Positions 1 to 10,672 are shown, numbered from the stretch's first letter. The stretch is 64,000 nt of DNA from Oidiodendron maius Zn (GCA_000827325.1 KN832909.1:1-64000); one strand, 5' to 3'. The notes: a model not told the origin generated them from the letters alone. Made by a program: numbers and translations.

Positions 1-1000
1 AGTTCTAATATACTTAATATATTAGAGATAAAAAAGCTAATATATAGATATAATAAATAATATAACTATTATATATATAGTTAATACTAGCTATTAAAAC
101 AAAGAAAAAGAATAAAAATATACTAATTCTAAAGATATAGTAAAGTATTATAAAACTCTATAGAAAGAAGAGGACTTAATAGTCTTAAAGATAGATTAGA
201 GTTAAAGATTCTAAAAGAAGATAAAGTAAACTTACTAAGATTAAAAGCCTTAATAGTAAGAAGATAAAGAGAAGCTAAAGATATAAAATCTTAGAAATCT
301 TAAGCTTAGTTAGACTACTAATTAGATAAAGAGATAAAGGAATAAAAGAATACTTATTAGAAATAAAGTAAAATAGTTTAATAAGAAAAAAAGAAGAATT
401 AAAAAGATAGAAGAAATAGCTCTTCTTATAGAAGTAAGAAGACTATACTAGTCTAGTAATCTAGCTATAAAATAATAGTATTAAACTATTTTAAGTAAAA
501 TTCTAAGATTATTTATACTATACTTTATATAAAGGATATTTTAAAAGTAACTAAATATCTAAAAAGAGAAAGATCTTCTAGTAACTAAAGGTAATTAAGG
601 TTACTATTATAATCTAGATAAAGGGAATATATATAGTAATAAGTTCTAGATATATTAAATTACTTAAAGGAAGCTTCTAGATTTACTTTATATCTTGTTT
701 TAGAATATAGTTAAATAGTTATAAAGGATAAGGAGAGAAGCTATCTCTAGACTAGATAATAATTTATATCCTTATTACTAGATATATAAATCAATAGTAT
801 CTAAAGGTTAGATTAAATAGATAGAGGTTTATAATTATATAACTAGCTAGATTGAATTAAATAGAGATAAAGTAAGGGGATAATATTCAGTTAAATATAT
901 AGCTTAAATAAGGCTAGGCTCTATAGGTATATAGACTATTAGTATTAAGGTACCTCCTTTATATAGGTATAGATATAGCGCTATACTATATACCCTAGTA
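1..1000. repeat. AT-rich, RIP-like degenerate repeat
   Basis: This stretch is dominated by TpA-rich sequence with stops in every frame, and I see no gene. The composition matches the AT-rich interiors of the transposons further right, so it is probably an old RIP-mutated repeat running in from the left edge. It could be the inner part of the LTR element suggested at 1,108-1,387, but no domain can be recognised. Confidence 0.6.
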
Positions 1001-1107
1001 CTTGAACCCTATAGTAGGTATCATCAATTGACGATATAGGGCAATGAGATATTGTCCCTGTGATATGCTTGCGACTCTCGGGGCAAGAGTCCTAAGAGAG
1101 GGGGCAA

Positions 1108-1387
1108 TATTACGGACGAATGGTCGTTACATAGCCAGGGCGAGATATAGAGCGCAGCTGAGATGCTGGTGCGATGCACTAGCTGCGACGACTCCTAGAT
1201 CTTAGGAGTGGGACTCTGATAAAAGGAGAGTGATCCTCTCTAAGGGTTCTGTAAGAAATAGTCTGTCTTTTGAATTGATTTCTGCTTCAGGACACGGGAG
1301 TTGTCCTGGGAGCTTATACGATATCATTGCACGTGTTGCGCCTGTGATTCCCTGCCTTTACGCCAGCCTCTGGGAGGCACCCTTACA
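1108..1387 (+). mobile_element. Possible solo or 3' LTR (fossil)
   Basis: A purine-rich tract (gagagggggcaa) just before 1,108 resembles a polypurine tract. After it comes about 280 bp of normal-GC sequence starting TATTACGG and ending near CTTACA, with AT-rich sequence on both sides. This is the layout of a retrotransposon 3' end. No second LTR copy is seen in the window, so the call is tentative. Any internal part is a broken fossil. Confidence 0.3.
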
Positions 1388-1559
1388 ATTAAAGTAGATA
1401 CTAGTATTTAAGTAGTTTTTAATATACTGATAGTACTAAGCATTTAAGGTATATACAATCATACAGAAAAAAGGACTGTAGTGTAGGTATTTTAGGTGTG
1501 CTGAGTTATTTGTTCTAATGCAGAAAGGTGGCAGCGATATAGCTAACACTGGCGGCGAT

Positions 1560-2160
1560 TTAGTTGAGCCCCTTATTAAATGGGTTATCTTCTTCTAGCT
1601 CACTTAACTCATCATGTAACTCAACCTCTATTACATCTTCTATTCTACCTTCTGTTCCACTAGAATTATCACTACCTTCATCTTCTTTACTAGCTATAAT
1701 ATCAACCCTCTCAGCAAGCCAATTACGTGCTCTTCCTTTGCGCCCCCTTGGAACTGGTTGCCTACGACATGTCTGTCTAGAATGACCCCAATCTAAGTAA
1801 TTGCCACATTGTTTCTGCTTCCTTGACCGCTGCCCTTTGCGATGTCGTTTTGTGTGTGGTCGCCCAGGTTGTTTGCGTATAAGTGGAGGAATAATTGAAG
1901 AGTCTGACTGTAAATCATTGATTGATACAGGAATAACTGGGTGTGAATATGTATGCCGAAAGCACTGAGTAGTATAGCGATGACAAAAGAGAGCTAATGG
2001 ATCATCACCCTGATGTCGACATGCAGCAATAGCATGTGTACAGGGACCTTGATATTCATAAAAGTCATTGCAGGTACATGACTCTTTAGTCACATTAACA
2101 ATGTACTTAAAACTAGTATCAGGAATCTCAACCTGATATATTCCATTCCCAGAAGAGATT
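1560..2160 (-). mobile_element. MuDR/MULE transposase C-terminal fragment
   Basis: The minus-strand reading frame contains a SWIM-type zinc motif (C-x-C ... C-x-H in CTCNDF...PCTH). A proline/arginine stretch follows (IIPPLIRKQPGRP), then a CCHC-like knuckle (C-x2-6 ... GHSRQTC) and an acidic tail. That order is typical of the C-terminal end of Mutator-like DNA transposases. The catalytic DDE domain that should lie upstream (above about 2,160) is absent, so this is a truncated copy. It is a different subfamily from the two MULEs at 45,905-60,390, which lack the CCHC knuckle and carry a long Pro/Glu/Ala repeat instead. Confidence 0.75.
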
Positions 2161-2265
2161 TTTCAAGCCTGCTGAGGTGTTTAGACCAGGGCACATTTGC
2201 AAGGTGATGTGATTTACTACGCTCCAGACCTGCGCCTCTGTTAGCAACAGGTAAGGATGTCAAAG

Positions 2266-2300
2266 TATCCAATGCAGTACATAATATGCTGCATTGGATA
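2266..2300. repeat. 12-bp-arm palindrome
   Basis: TATCCAATGCAG at 2,266-2,277 is the reverse complement of CTGCATTGGATA at 2,289-2,300, with an 11-bp loop. Downstream to about 2,400 there are further short repeats (variants of GTATTGTATTGCC) and an inverted GGCAATATGGG / CCCCATAT pair. It is probably the remains of a small MITE-like element. Confidence 0.5.
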
Positions 2301-2422
2301 TAAACAATACGTATATTGGCAATATGGGCCTCTCGAAATATTATTGTATTGTCAAGTGGTGCGTATTGTATTGCCCCATATGACATTAAGCGATATTGTA
2401 TTGTATTGCCAAGAACCCAATA

Positions 2423-2606
2423 TATTGACTAGGGCATCAAGCTCAGAATTCAGGATCCTGGATTCAGAGGGTTCAAGTGAGTCGATAAGAGGCCTAAAAG
2501 GTCTATATAAAGGGCCTTACTCCGGTGTATCTATACTTGACAGTTGTCTCTGCATCACTCAATACTCAGTATAACTCTGAGCTTCATCTTGATATCCGAT
2601 AACGCC
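2423..2606 (+). mobile_element. LTR-like dispersed repeat, copy 1 (truncated fossil)
   Basis: One of five copies in the window. Shared landmarks are a start near TATTGACT, a TATA-like tctatataaaggg at about 2,499, and a conserved tail beginning TCTCTGCATCACTCAAT and ending ...CCGATnACG. The other copies lie at 17,948, 23,395 (minus), 62,170 (minus) and 62,547. Homology stops abruptly at about 2,606, where the coding end of the neighbouring minus-strand gene begins. No internal retroelement sequence is attached. The family assignment (LTR) rests on the TATA box and the solo occurrence. Confidence 0.5.
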
Positions 2607-4097
2607 AATTGCCCGCCCCTGCACACGTTCCGTGGTACAATGGAATCTTGAAAGAAGTGCCACTGATGAGACACTCTCTGCATCGCCATCGCTCTGGACG
2701 GTATTAAGAGGCATCCCATTTCTCCGAGCCGCCATGCGCTGCATGAAAGCAGTGCCACTAGACGTAGACTTCTGGGGAGCTTTGAGAGCCTCTAGCTGGG
2801 GCAAAGGCGTAGCAGGCAGATTCTGCGCGGGTCTGCTCATGCGGTTTCGTCGAAGTTTGCCTCCAACAGCCGCGAGGGCGCTATAGCACAGTTCTGCGGT
2901 ACTCGTGCTACTAGCACAAATCTCAGGCCGCCCGGCTTCCCGCGTCAGTGATACAGATCTTGCCCTTGTATGCAATCTGCCCTGGTACAAGGGTGCTACA
3001 GATCTGTTCACCGTGCCGTCATTATATGTAAAGTACGGTGACAGCCCCTCACGCAAGGCGACCCATATCCCGGTCACTTGGACGAGACTCTTTACACTCT
3101 CCTCTACTGAATTGGTGGTACTCTCTGGGGTAATTTCGTCAATAGAGTTATAGTTACCATAGAGTGGCTGAATCTGAGAAGTCAGAGGGGGCTTCTTGGA
3201 TGATGCGGAGACCGAGGTGTAGAAATCCGGAATGTCCATTGTACTTTGGATGAGAGTGCCTATGATGGGGTGACGGCGTGAATTTGGGTCTATGATACTG
3301 AATATGTACTTGAAATGAACCGATCCAAGAGCGGAAGAAAAGTCGGCGCTGCTGCGTCTGGTGCTTCTCTTCACCCATCGAGCTATCGTCCTGTTCCCAT
3401 TCTCATCAACTGTGACGAATTCGTAGAGGCCGTTCGGAAGAGGCATGGCCACCCATACAGAACCATCTCTCAGCACGATCTCAGTCTTGCCCTGCGGACT
3501 GCCCGCATCTTTTGGCATCTGACAAATCACCGCCAGTATCTCTCGGTTACTTAAGCTTTCCTCACCCGAATCTGCAGATCCCATAGTTGCATTGTCTGGC
3601 CTGTCATACTCCTCGCTACGCACAAGAAGAACGTCGTTCATTCCTAGCACCGCCTTGCCTCTGAGCATGCGCGGGAGCTTCCGGACCAGTCGTGGGAAGG
3701 CGACCGCAGAGGGAAGGACGTCAATTGTAGGCTCTGGCCGCGAACCCGGCGAGAGGCGTTGTAATTGAAGAAGAAGCCGCGGACGGATGTGGATCAATCG
3801 TTGCTTCTGGGTCAGGGTCGGTGCTGGGTGCGCCAGCTGGAAAGTCGTACTGGTCCGCAGACCCCTGCGTGGCTCCACCCTGGCAGAGGAAACCTCATTG
3901 GCGGCTGAGCTGGCCACCGAAATGTCATTTTCAATCATAGTCTCCGAGTATTGCTTCTGAGATCGAATTACAGGCTCTGTAGTCCTCAGAGGTAGGTCAG
4001 ACACTGGTCTGGGTCTCACCGCAGGCCGATGGAGGATAGGTGAGGGCTTCTCGTACGTTGAGGCCGGTCGTGGCAACGGAGGCAATGAGGTTGTCAT
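2559..4097 (-). CDS. Conserved-looking fungal protein of unknown function (512 aa)
   Basis: A single long open frame. I chose ATG at 4,097 (MTTSLPPLPRP) because the frame upstream has no ATG. The N-terminal 130 residues are Pro/Arg/Ser-rich and look disordered. The middle (about residues 185-330) looks folded and conserved: a TEIVLRDGSVWVAMPL stretch, then ENGNRTIARWVKR, then a segment centred on DPNSRRHPIIG. That last segment resembles, from memory, a family of uncharacterised ascomycete proteins; I cannot name the domain. No signal peptide or membrane segment is visible. The final roughly 15 codons and the stop lie inside the LTR-like repeat at 2,423-2,606, so the original C-terminus was probably replaced. 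It stands alone, with no operon-like partners. Confidence 0.6.
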   Translation of the reverse strand: MTTSLPPLPRPASTYEKPSPILHRPAVRPRPVSDLPLRTTEPVIRSQKQYSETMIENDISVASSAANEVSSARVEPRRGLRTSTTFQLAHPAPTLTQKQRLIHIRPRLLLQLQRLSPGSRPEPTIDVLPSAVAFPRLVRKLPRMLRGKAVLGMNDVLLVRSEEYDRPDNATMGSADSGEESLSNREILAVICQMPKDAGSPQGKTEIVLRDGSVWVAMPLPNGLYEFVTVDENGNRTIARWVKRSTRRSSADFSSALGSVHFKYIFSIIDPNSRRHPIIGTLIQSTMDIPDFYTSVSASSKKPPLTSQIQPLYGNYNSIDEITPESTTNSVEESVKSLVQVTGIWVALREGLSPYFTYNDGTVNRSVAPLYQGRLHTRARSVSLTREAGRPEICASSTSTAELCYSALAAVGGKLRRNRMSRPAQNLPATPLPQLEALKAPQKSTSSGTAFMQRMAARRNGMPLNTVQSDGDAESVSSVALLSRFHCTTERVQGRAIGVIGYQDEAQSYTEY

Positions 4098-4856
4098 TGG
4101 CACGGCGCAGGATCTTGGGTTAAGGGGAGTAGAGAATTCATGTCTGTCCAGAGCGGCTCCTCCGAGTGCAAGAACAAGCAGCTGTTTTTGTACGCCCGGA
4201 AGGACGCCCAACGAGCTGGGGTGCCTCTCCAGAACGGTCGCAAAGCGGAAGCCGCTTGCAAACAGAAGGCCGGCGGACCCGACACTTCCCGGGAGGCTGA
4301 GGAAGGCGAAGAAGAGTGGTCGAGGGGTGTGGCACTAATGCGGAAGCTTCGGACAAAATATACGATAGAAGATGGCTTCTGACCACCCCACCCCCGACCG
4401 TGCAATACATATCCCAATAGTCGCTGATCAACACGCCAACTCTTGTTTTGTGGTATTTTGTGCGGGATTTTCTGTACGGCCTTGGCAGGTTGAGTTACAG
4501 TTCGTAAGGCTCTGTGTGATGATGATATGTTTTGGACATAGCCCTTAAAATAAGCTCTCTCCTCGATCGTTGTTCTTCAATATATCTTGCTTCACTTCGC
4601 ACCGAAGGATCTGAGAAACCCTGCAAGCTCATTGTATAAACGTGAGGATACGTATTATTTCCCGCTAATATCTTACTATACAAGCTCCCATGCATCGGCG
4701 AATGAAGCAACCCCTTACAAGCTACCAGAAACACTACACCATGCCTTCCCATCCCCAAGACGAAGTCCAACACCATTCCTCTCGACAACTCTGGGGTCAA
4801 TAGAGTCAGTTTTATTGTATACTCTAGGTTGGCTAGCCACATAACATATCGGCCGG
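4098..4856. other. Intergenic, upstream of the 512-aa gene
   Basis: Presumably the promoter side of the minus-strand gene ending at 2,559. Overlapping short frames on both strands show no domain signal or intron-linked continuation. A minus-strand frame at 4,495-4,926 (143 aa) has no recognisable motif and I do not call it. Confidence 0.4.
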
Positions 4857-5475
4857 CCTCCTGATAGTGTGGTCGCATAGTGATTAGTCTACCTAGGGAT
4901 GCCGTCCTGCAATAGTGACGAGGCAAGAGGTCTGGGGGTTTGCGGCTAAGGACTGCACTAGGGGACGCGAAATCTCGGATTGGGATATCATTGGCTCAAA
5001 CCTGTTTCATAGCCACGGAATGCGATGGTTAGAGATGATACGACAAAGAGAAATCTTGATGCCCAGGAGAGAGCCTTTCCTTACTGGTCAGGATAGGCCT
5101 GGATTTGCATCCTCTCGAGCTAGAGAGAGTTGGGGCCCAATATTTTAGTGTGATTTGCCGAAGCAGGTACTGGTTCATGGATTTAGAAACCGTTCGCTGC
5201 ATTTTTACTGGTAGACCCACTTAAAGGCACCAACAGCATCGCGATCTGTAGCAAAGCTCGGCATATCCCGACCAGTAAGGAAACAAGAGTTCTCGGCTAT
5301 CTCATCCCGCGACTTGTGGAGAGCGGTTGACCAATGATCTCTCGATCCGATATTCTCGTATCTCCTGGTGTTCGCGTACCCTCGTACCATATTCCTGCAA
5401 CCCTGTTGCAGGACGTTTAAAATGGTCCTAGATGACTGATCATAAAAACAGCGTATGAATGATAGTACGGTAAAA
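4857..5475. repeat. Long-inverted-repeat (MITE-like) element
   Basis: The reverse complement of the left arm (4,857-5,000) reads gagccaatgatatcccaatccgag, then cgcgtccc, TTGCAGGAC and TAGACTAATCAC. The right arm (5,331-5,475) reads ccaatgatctctcgatccgat, then cgcgtacc, TTGCAGGAC and TGACTGATCA, in the same order. Inner pairs such as TTTCCTTACTGGTC (near 5,085) and GACCAGTAAGGAAA (near 5,270) also match inverted. The element is therefore an imperfect inverted repeat of about 620 bp with no coding capacity. Single arms recur at 8,214, 15,156, 28,905, 29,125 and 63,774. Confidence 0.6.
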
Positions 5476-5734
5476 AATTAGGGTATGAGTGATATTGGCT
5501 GATAGATAATTTGTACTGTACCCCAGTTTTAAGTGGCAGTATATTCAAGACATCTAGGAGCTAGCATGGCTACCAAACGCCGAGGTGAATACAGTCTTTT
5601 GTAAGACGGTCACATTAAACACAGAGCTAACTTCTGCAGAGGCTAGTTAGACAGTTATGGGAGTCGAAATATAAGCCAGTTAATACTCTAGCTCGCACAG
5701 AATTTTCAGACAGAACGACATCTTCACTAGCTGA

Positions 5735-6306
5735 CCAAGTCGCGTCAAAGCCCGCCTCCAAACCCGTCTACCAATATGCAGCGTACCTCCGGAAATTCAA
5801 GGCCAAGGCATTAGCTCAAGCTGAAAATACTGCGAGCCGTGACGATGAATACAGTCGATACATCAAGGAGAGGGTTGAGTGGGTGGAAGACCCAATTGCC
5901 TGGTGGCTCAAAAACACAGATATCCCAACTTAAGCCAGATGGCTCTTGATATACTCTCAATCCCATGCATGTCGGCTGATGTTGAGCGGTTATTTTCTAA
6001 TTGCTGACTTACCCTTGAAGATTGTCGAAATAATATTGGTTCTGAGTTATTGGAGGCACTGGAATGTCTAAAGTCGTGGCAAAAGATCAAGGAATTCAAT
6101 ATATTAGAGTCACTGGTGGGGAGTGACAGCAAGGCGTAGCGTCAGTGAGGTGTTTTGCAGTGTTAGACAGGGAGTATACATTTACACATCTAGTTTGCAC
6201 ACTGTGGGTATGATAGGTCTATGGTCTTTCCTGGTACGGTACGGTATGAAGCTGAAATCGCACGCTGTGCATATTCCAGTTTGGTTACACATGGAGTATT
6301 TACACT
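5735..6306 (+). mobile_element. hAT transposon remnant, copy 1 (3' end)
   Basis: Encodes the C-terminal dimerisation region of a hAT transposase. The reading runs from an EDPIAWWL-like segment to MSADVERLFS-like and LEALECLKSW segments. It is broken: the frame fails around the DPIAWWL block, so the domain is spread over more than one frame. The non-coding tail to 6,306 ends in ...GTATTTACACT, matching the inverted end CAGTGTAAATACC of copy 2 at 41,978. Homology between the copies begins at the same internal point (gc-tcaaagcc, about 5,735 here and 44,464 there), so both may descend from a 5'-deleted derivative. Confidence 0.75.
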
Positions 6307-6313
6307 TTTTATA

Positions 6314-7485
6314 CTACTGCCAATACTGGTAGTTGCAATTGGCGAATTGGTTAATATGTACTAATATATATTTTATAGCACTAGTAAACTTGTACAGTTC
6401 CATCATGCTCTCTACCGTCTTAGAAATGTAATCATTCAGGGAGCGATTTTCAGTTTGTTGCCACCATTGATGATGCAGCGATCGTAGATGCAGTGCCCGC
6501 AGTTCAGGCACAGTAAACTGGTTTAGTGCAGTCATTCCATTCCAATATGGCTCAAGGGACCTCCACGGCATCCTTCCAGCTGTTCTGTGGACGTAATTGA
6601 GTAGGTTCTGTTCCGGGTACGTTAAATCAATCTTGTCTGGTATGTCTAATAGGGCAAGATAGTATTCAAACATCGCCTTTGACGGCGACATAACGAAGAA
6701 TCCCGCATTCATATAGTTGTTAACAGCATAAAAGCCCCCTTCTCTTGGTTTCGGTGGTATGTTTTGCTCAATCCAGCGATCGTGCAGTCCCGCTATCATG
6801 TATGTTTCGGGCAACGGCGGCAGACCGATATTGTCTGGTGTGTGAGAAATTGGAGGGCTTGTGTGCCGAAGAGCTGTGGCTGGCTCTAAGAAGATTCCAT
6901 CCAGGCTGTCGAGAAGGACTGTATCAGCATCCAGGAAGAGAATCTTCTCGTAGCCTCCAATCTTCCACAGGTTTAACTTCGCCATGACATCATTCCAGCG
7001 ATTCCATTTCGGCTGAACCCACTCTCGAATTATCGAATCGACAACTAATGCTACCGCTCCTTCATGTCGTAGAATGTTTCTTGGCTTTCGCGGTACATCT
7101 TTCGTAACCAAAACGATAAATTGGATAGTGTTTTGTGATTGCGTGCGAGGGTCGTGAACGAGCTGATAGTTTAAGATGCGCACTGCATTAAAGTACTTAT
7201 CAGAATCTGGTCCATTATAGCTGCTCAGGAGGGTCGCATACGCGTACTTGGAGGTGGAGAAAAGCATTCGGAAATTGGATTTGAGGTTTCTGCAATGGTG
7301 CATTCGGCGGCGCTATTGTGCAGCGGAAAACCGGTCGTCAATATCAGAGCGCCAGCAGTTCGCAGACGACCAGATATAGTAATGTATACGGAAAGCAGCG
7401 CGATTGTACCTAGTATGGTGAATTTCGACTTCGATTTCCACCGTGCGGTCATATCGATGTTGGGTCGCGGAAGGCGAAGTCGCAT
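6314..7485 (-). CDS. GT8 family glycosyltransferase, anchor and catalytic domain in different frames
   Basis: Frame one starts at ATG 7,485 with basic residues followed by a hydrophobic segment (FTILGTIALLSVYITI). That is a type II membrane anchor, expected for a Golgi-lumenal enzyme. The catalytic part (ATG 7,303 to 6,314) is in another frame. It has the GT8 hallmarks: YAYATLLSS start, RWNDVMAKLNLW, the nucleotide-sugar/metal-binding FLDADTVLLDSLD, and NYMNAGFFVMSPS. It resembles glycogenin-like fungal GT8 proteins. I find no GT-AG intron joining the frames within the overlap (7,225-7,303), so a 1-bp frameshift (real or a sequence error) is likely. The last residues reach the hAT remnant boundary at 6,306. 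Acceptor and product are unknown. Confidence 0.7.
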
Positions 7486-8213
7486 GTCTTCAAGGGCTAG
7501 TTACCATAATCTTTTCAGCGCTGGCGCCGTTCAGTTAATTGCCCCGAATTCAAGCGTGATTTATTTGTTTCGACTGGAAATCAAGATCGTCTCTGTTGGC
7601 GCATAGCACTCTGCCACGTGTGTGATTTTATGCTTTCCATTAAGTCGAGTCATTTCTAAGTGCGAGTAACAAGATAGATGTCGGAAGATGATCATGAAAC
7701 TCCATGGAGCTCCTCGTATTTGCCACACAAATAAACGCTATGCCTTAATAGGGGCGCTGTGGACTTTGACCCTTAGCGGGTTCTTATCCGATATACTTAG
7801 TAGATTGAGCCACGCCACGCTCGGGATCCTAAATTACGCTAGTAAGTGCAGGATATAGCCGGAAATAGGAGTGGAGGCGTCGGAAGCCGCTCCCGAACCT
7901 GTTGGAGATGCTTGTGACGTCGTTTCACCCACAACAAAGATGACGAACGAGGAGAGGGAATTCAAGAGTGTTTTCAAGAATTGAATTGTCTCAGGGTGAA
8001 GGAATGCCATGCTCTCTCCATTACATTGCTCACATCCGTCTGCCTTGCACTTCATGCCCACTGTCTCAACTCTACGAGTATTAATCCAATCACAAACAAG
8101 GCTTTCCTCTTTTTTAATGCGTGCCGTAATTGGTTCTAATCATTTGCTAAGCATTACTGTAACTGCCAGTCCATCGCGTTCCATCTTATCCTGCGGTTGA
8201 TTGTGAGGCAGTT
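7486..8213. other. Intergenic
   Basis: Promoter side of the GT8 gene on the left. A minus-strand 75-aa frame at 7,834-8,061 (rich in Ser/Gly/Ala near its end) has no homology that I can recognise. No other feature is seen. Confidence 0.35.
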
Positions 8214-8330
8214 GAGCCAATGATCTCTCGATCCGAAATTCGCGCATTCCTGAAGTCTCAGCCTGGTGCCGTTGTACGCTCGGATCCTTTGTAATACGAG
8301 GGGAAAGACAAAAGCAATTGCATTTTAGAA
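8214..8330 (+). repeat. Single arm of the long-inverted-repeat family
   Basis: gagccaatgatctctcgatcc at 8,214-8,234, then gaaattcgcgc, matches the arm of the element at 4,857-5,475. Similarity fades after about 8,280. No opposing arm is seen nearby. Confidence 0.5.
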
Positions 8331-8945
8331 TCTTGCTAATACTGTTCGGAGAGGCTAGAGAATATATTCTGCTAACAGGCTTTCGGTGAGAGGTGTGTAT
8401 TTTCTGACGCCATTCTACGAAGAGATCAAATTTGCGCCGGCTTTGCAGACGCCGTAAAAATGCGTTCTCTAAACTTTAAGCTGGCACCTGCGTTGGCATT
8501 CATCTTGGGACCACTTCTCTGATATCCTGCTGCAGCAAATGCCCACCGCAGATTGCTCTGGAAGCGGCACGTTCGGGCCTGGTCGGATTCTCGTCCTACG
8601 CCTCCTATGCATGCGCTCCTCCTATGCATGCGCTAAATCGCGGAATTATTCTTCATGTCGACAACGGGAGATACTATCGGCAGATGTGACAGAAATAGCG
8701 TGTGGACAGCATCGGAATTCAATAGGTTCCTCGCCGACAAGTGATATGACCAACAAACTTTTATATAGAGATACCTGCAATTTACTCGTTGCCGAATAGA
8801 ACCAGCGTATGCAAGCCGATGATTATCGTTCACGGGTAGAACGGAAATGACGTCCCATGATGATTAGATCATAGATGCTGTTAAATACTTTAAAATATCC
8901 TCACGACAACACTTCTTGTAAATATATTCTCATATTAGTTTCTCC
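8331..8945. other. Upstream region of the FAD monooxygenase, with a 17-bp tandem duplication
   Basis: No gene is supported. At about 8,600-8,636 the unit cctcctatgcatgcgct occurs twice in tandem. This interval should hold the promoter of the gene starting at 8,946. I cannot point to a defined operator. Confidence 0.4.
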
Positions 8946-10330
8946 ATGCCAAGTTCATTTAGTGTCGATGTGGTTATTGTCGGCGCAGGCTTGGGAGGCC
9001 TGGCGGCTGCAATTGCGATTACTCGAGCGGGCCATCGAGTCACGATCGTCGAGCGAGCTCCTGAATTAGGTGAAGTCAGTACATCTGTAGAAACAGTATA
9101 TCGCCATGAATGCTAATCTCTCTAAGGTTGGCGCCGGAATACAAGTTCCCCCAAACTCAGCACGCATCTTGGATCGATGGGGAATCCTGTCAAAGCTAAG
9201 GATTACTGCTATGCAACCTGAGCACATTGCTATACGCTCTTACCGCGATGGCTCTATGCTCTCTTTGCAAAAGCTTAGACCTCTCATGGATGAGATCTAT
9301 GGTAGTCCCTACCTCCACGTTCATCGAGCGACCTTCCACAAGATATTGTGTGACGAGGCGAGAAGGCTTGGGGTGGAATTCCAGCTGGGGTTGACCGTGA
9401 CAGGCGTAGACTTCGACAAACCAGCTGTCAAAGTTCATGGCCACAAAGATATAACCGCACACTTCATTCTCGGTGCAGATGGGTTGAAATCGGCTTGTCG
9501 CGAAGCTCTCCTTGGCCGCCCTGATCCCCCTCATAGTTCAGGTGACATGGCATATCGAATTGTGATCTCCACTGATGCCATGAAGGAGCATAAATGGCTG
9601 GTACACCTTGCGACGACACCCGCTTTCAATTATTGGGCAGGGCCTGGTGGTCATGCCGTAGGATACTTGATAGATGGCGGGGCTCGTTTCAACATGGTGA
9701 TTGCCGTTGTCGATGATCTCCCAGATGATGTCTATTCTGCCAAGGGGGATCTTGACGAGATGCATGAGAGATTCAAGAATTGGGACCCGGAATTCAGGAA
9801 TATGCTCCGAATGGTCGAAGAGACGAGTGTTTGGAGGTTGCAAAACAGCATTGAGATGGAATCATGGATCCACCCGAGCGGCAAATTTGCACTCCTCGGG
9901 GATGCCTGCCATGCTACACTCCCCTATCTGTGAGTAAATCGAAGGATCTTACCATTCACATATCTAATATGATCTCAGGGCCCAAGGGGCAGCTCAGGCA
10001 GTGGAGGATGGAGCAATGCTGGGTGCTCTCTTCGAGAAAGCCGAGAACATGTCCGAGATCGCCGACGCTCTAGGGATCTATGAGCGGCTGCGAAAGCCTC
10101 GGACTACTCGAGTCGTGCACGAAAGCACCGAGTATAGAGCTATTATGCATATGCACGATGGTGAAGAACAAAGGGAAAGAGACCGCCTGATGACCGACTT
10201 GGAACCATTCGAAGGATATCCCAACAGGTGGGCAGATCCCGTTTTTCAGAAGTATCTCTTCGGATATGACGGTGATATTGTAGCGGCAGAGGCTTGGAAC
10301 CAGTACAAGGCGGGGAAGGAGCAGATCTGA
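8946..10330 (+). CDS. FAD-dependent aromatic-type monooxygenase (salicylate 1-hydroxylase-like)
   Basis: Spliced model: exons 8,946-9,074, 9,127-9,929 and 9,979-10,330 give 427 aa. The introns (52 and 49 bp) have GT-AG ends and the exons stay in frame. All three flavin monooxygenase motifs are present. The Rossmann GxGxxG is in VIVGAGLGGLAAA near the N-terminus, the DG motif is in FILGADGLKSA, and the GD motif is in LLGDACHATLPYL, followed by AQGAAQAVEDG. Enzymes of this family use NAD(P)H and O2 to hydroxylate aromatic or polyketide substrates; the actual substrate is unknown. The gene looks intact. A broken 3'-half paralogue lies at 28,091-28,728. The Baeyer-Villiger relic and SnoaL-like gene just downstream suggest a tailoring role in a metabolite pathway (inference). 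Confidence 0.9.
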
Positions 10331-10672
10331 GGGACTTTGGTAATAGGGGGGATAGAGAGAGTGTAGAAAGAGCGTGTTGTCACTATGCCAGACGTCCCTA
10401 ATTATAGTACTGTTGAGTCTGAAGCCGGTGACAACACGGCCTCAGCGGGAATTGTTTTGTCCCGAACTTGAACATAGCGTCTCAGCTGCGATAATGCTCA
10501 TCCAGACAATCCACTTTTCATAATAGAGCTCACTTGTAGAACCTTAAAAGTTCTTTTCAAGTTCGATCGTCCGCAAAATTCCCAGCCGATAATACGATAC
10601 TTCCCTAGATATTGAACACGCTGCTCTTCCCTCACATCTACTCTGCCCAGTCATCGAATAATAGGATTCAAG
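10331..10672. other. Short intergenic gap
   Basis: Terminator side of the FAD monooxygenase and promoter side of the Baeyer-Villiger relic. No distinct element is seen. Confidence 0.4.

Noticed and set aside
4495-4926. 143-aa minus-strand frame
   Set aside because: It overlaps the inverted-repeat element and contains no recognisable domain or splice support.
7834-8061. 75-aa minus-strand frame with a Ser/Gly/Ala-rich end, considered as a small GPI-anchored protein
   Set aside because: There is no N-terminal signal peptide and the C-terminal hydrophobic stretch is too short.
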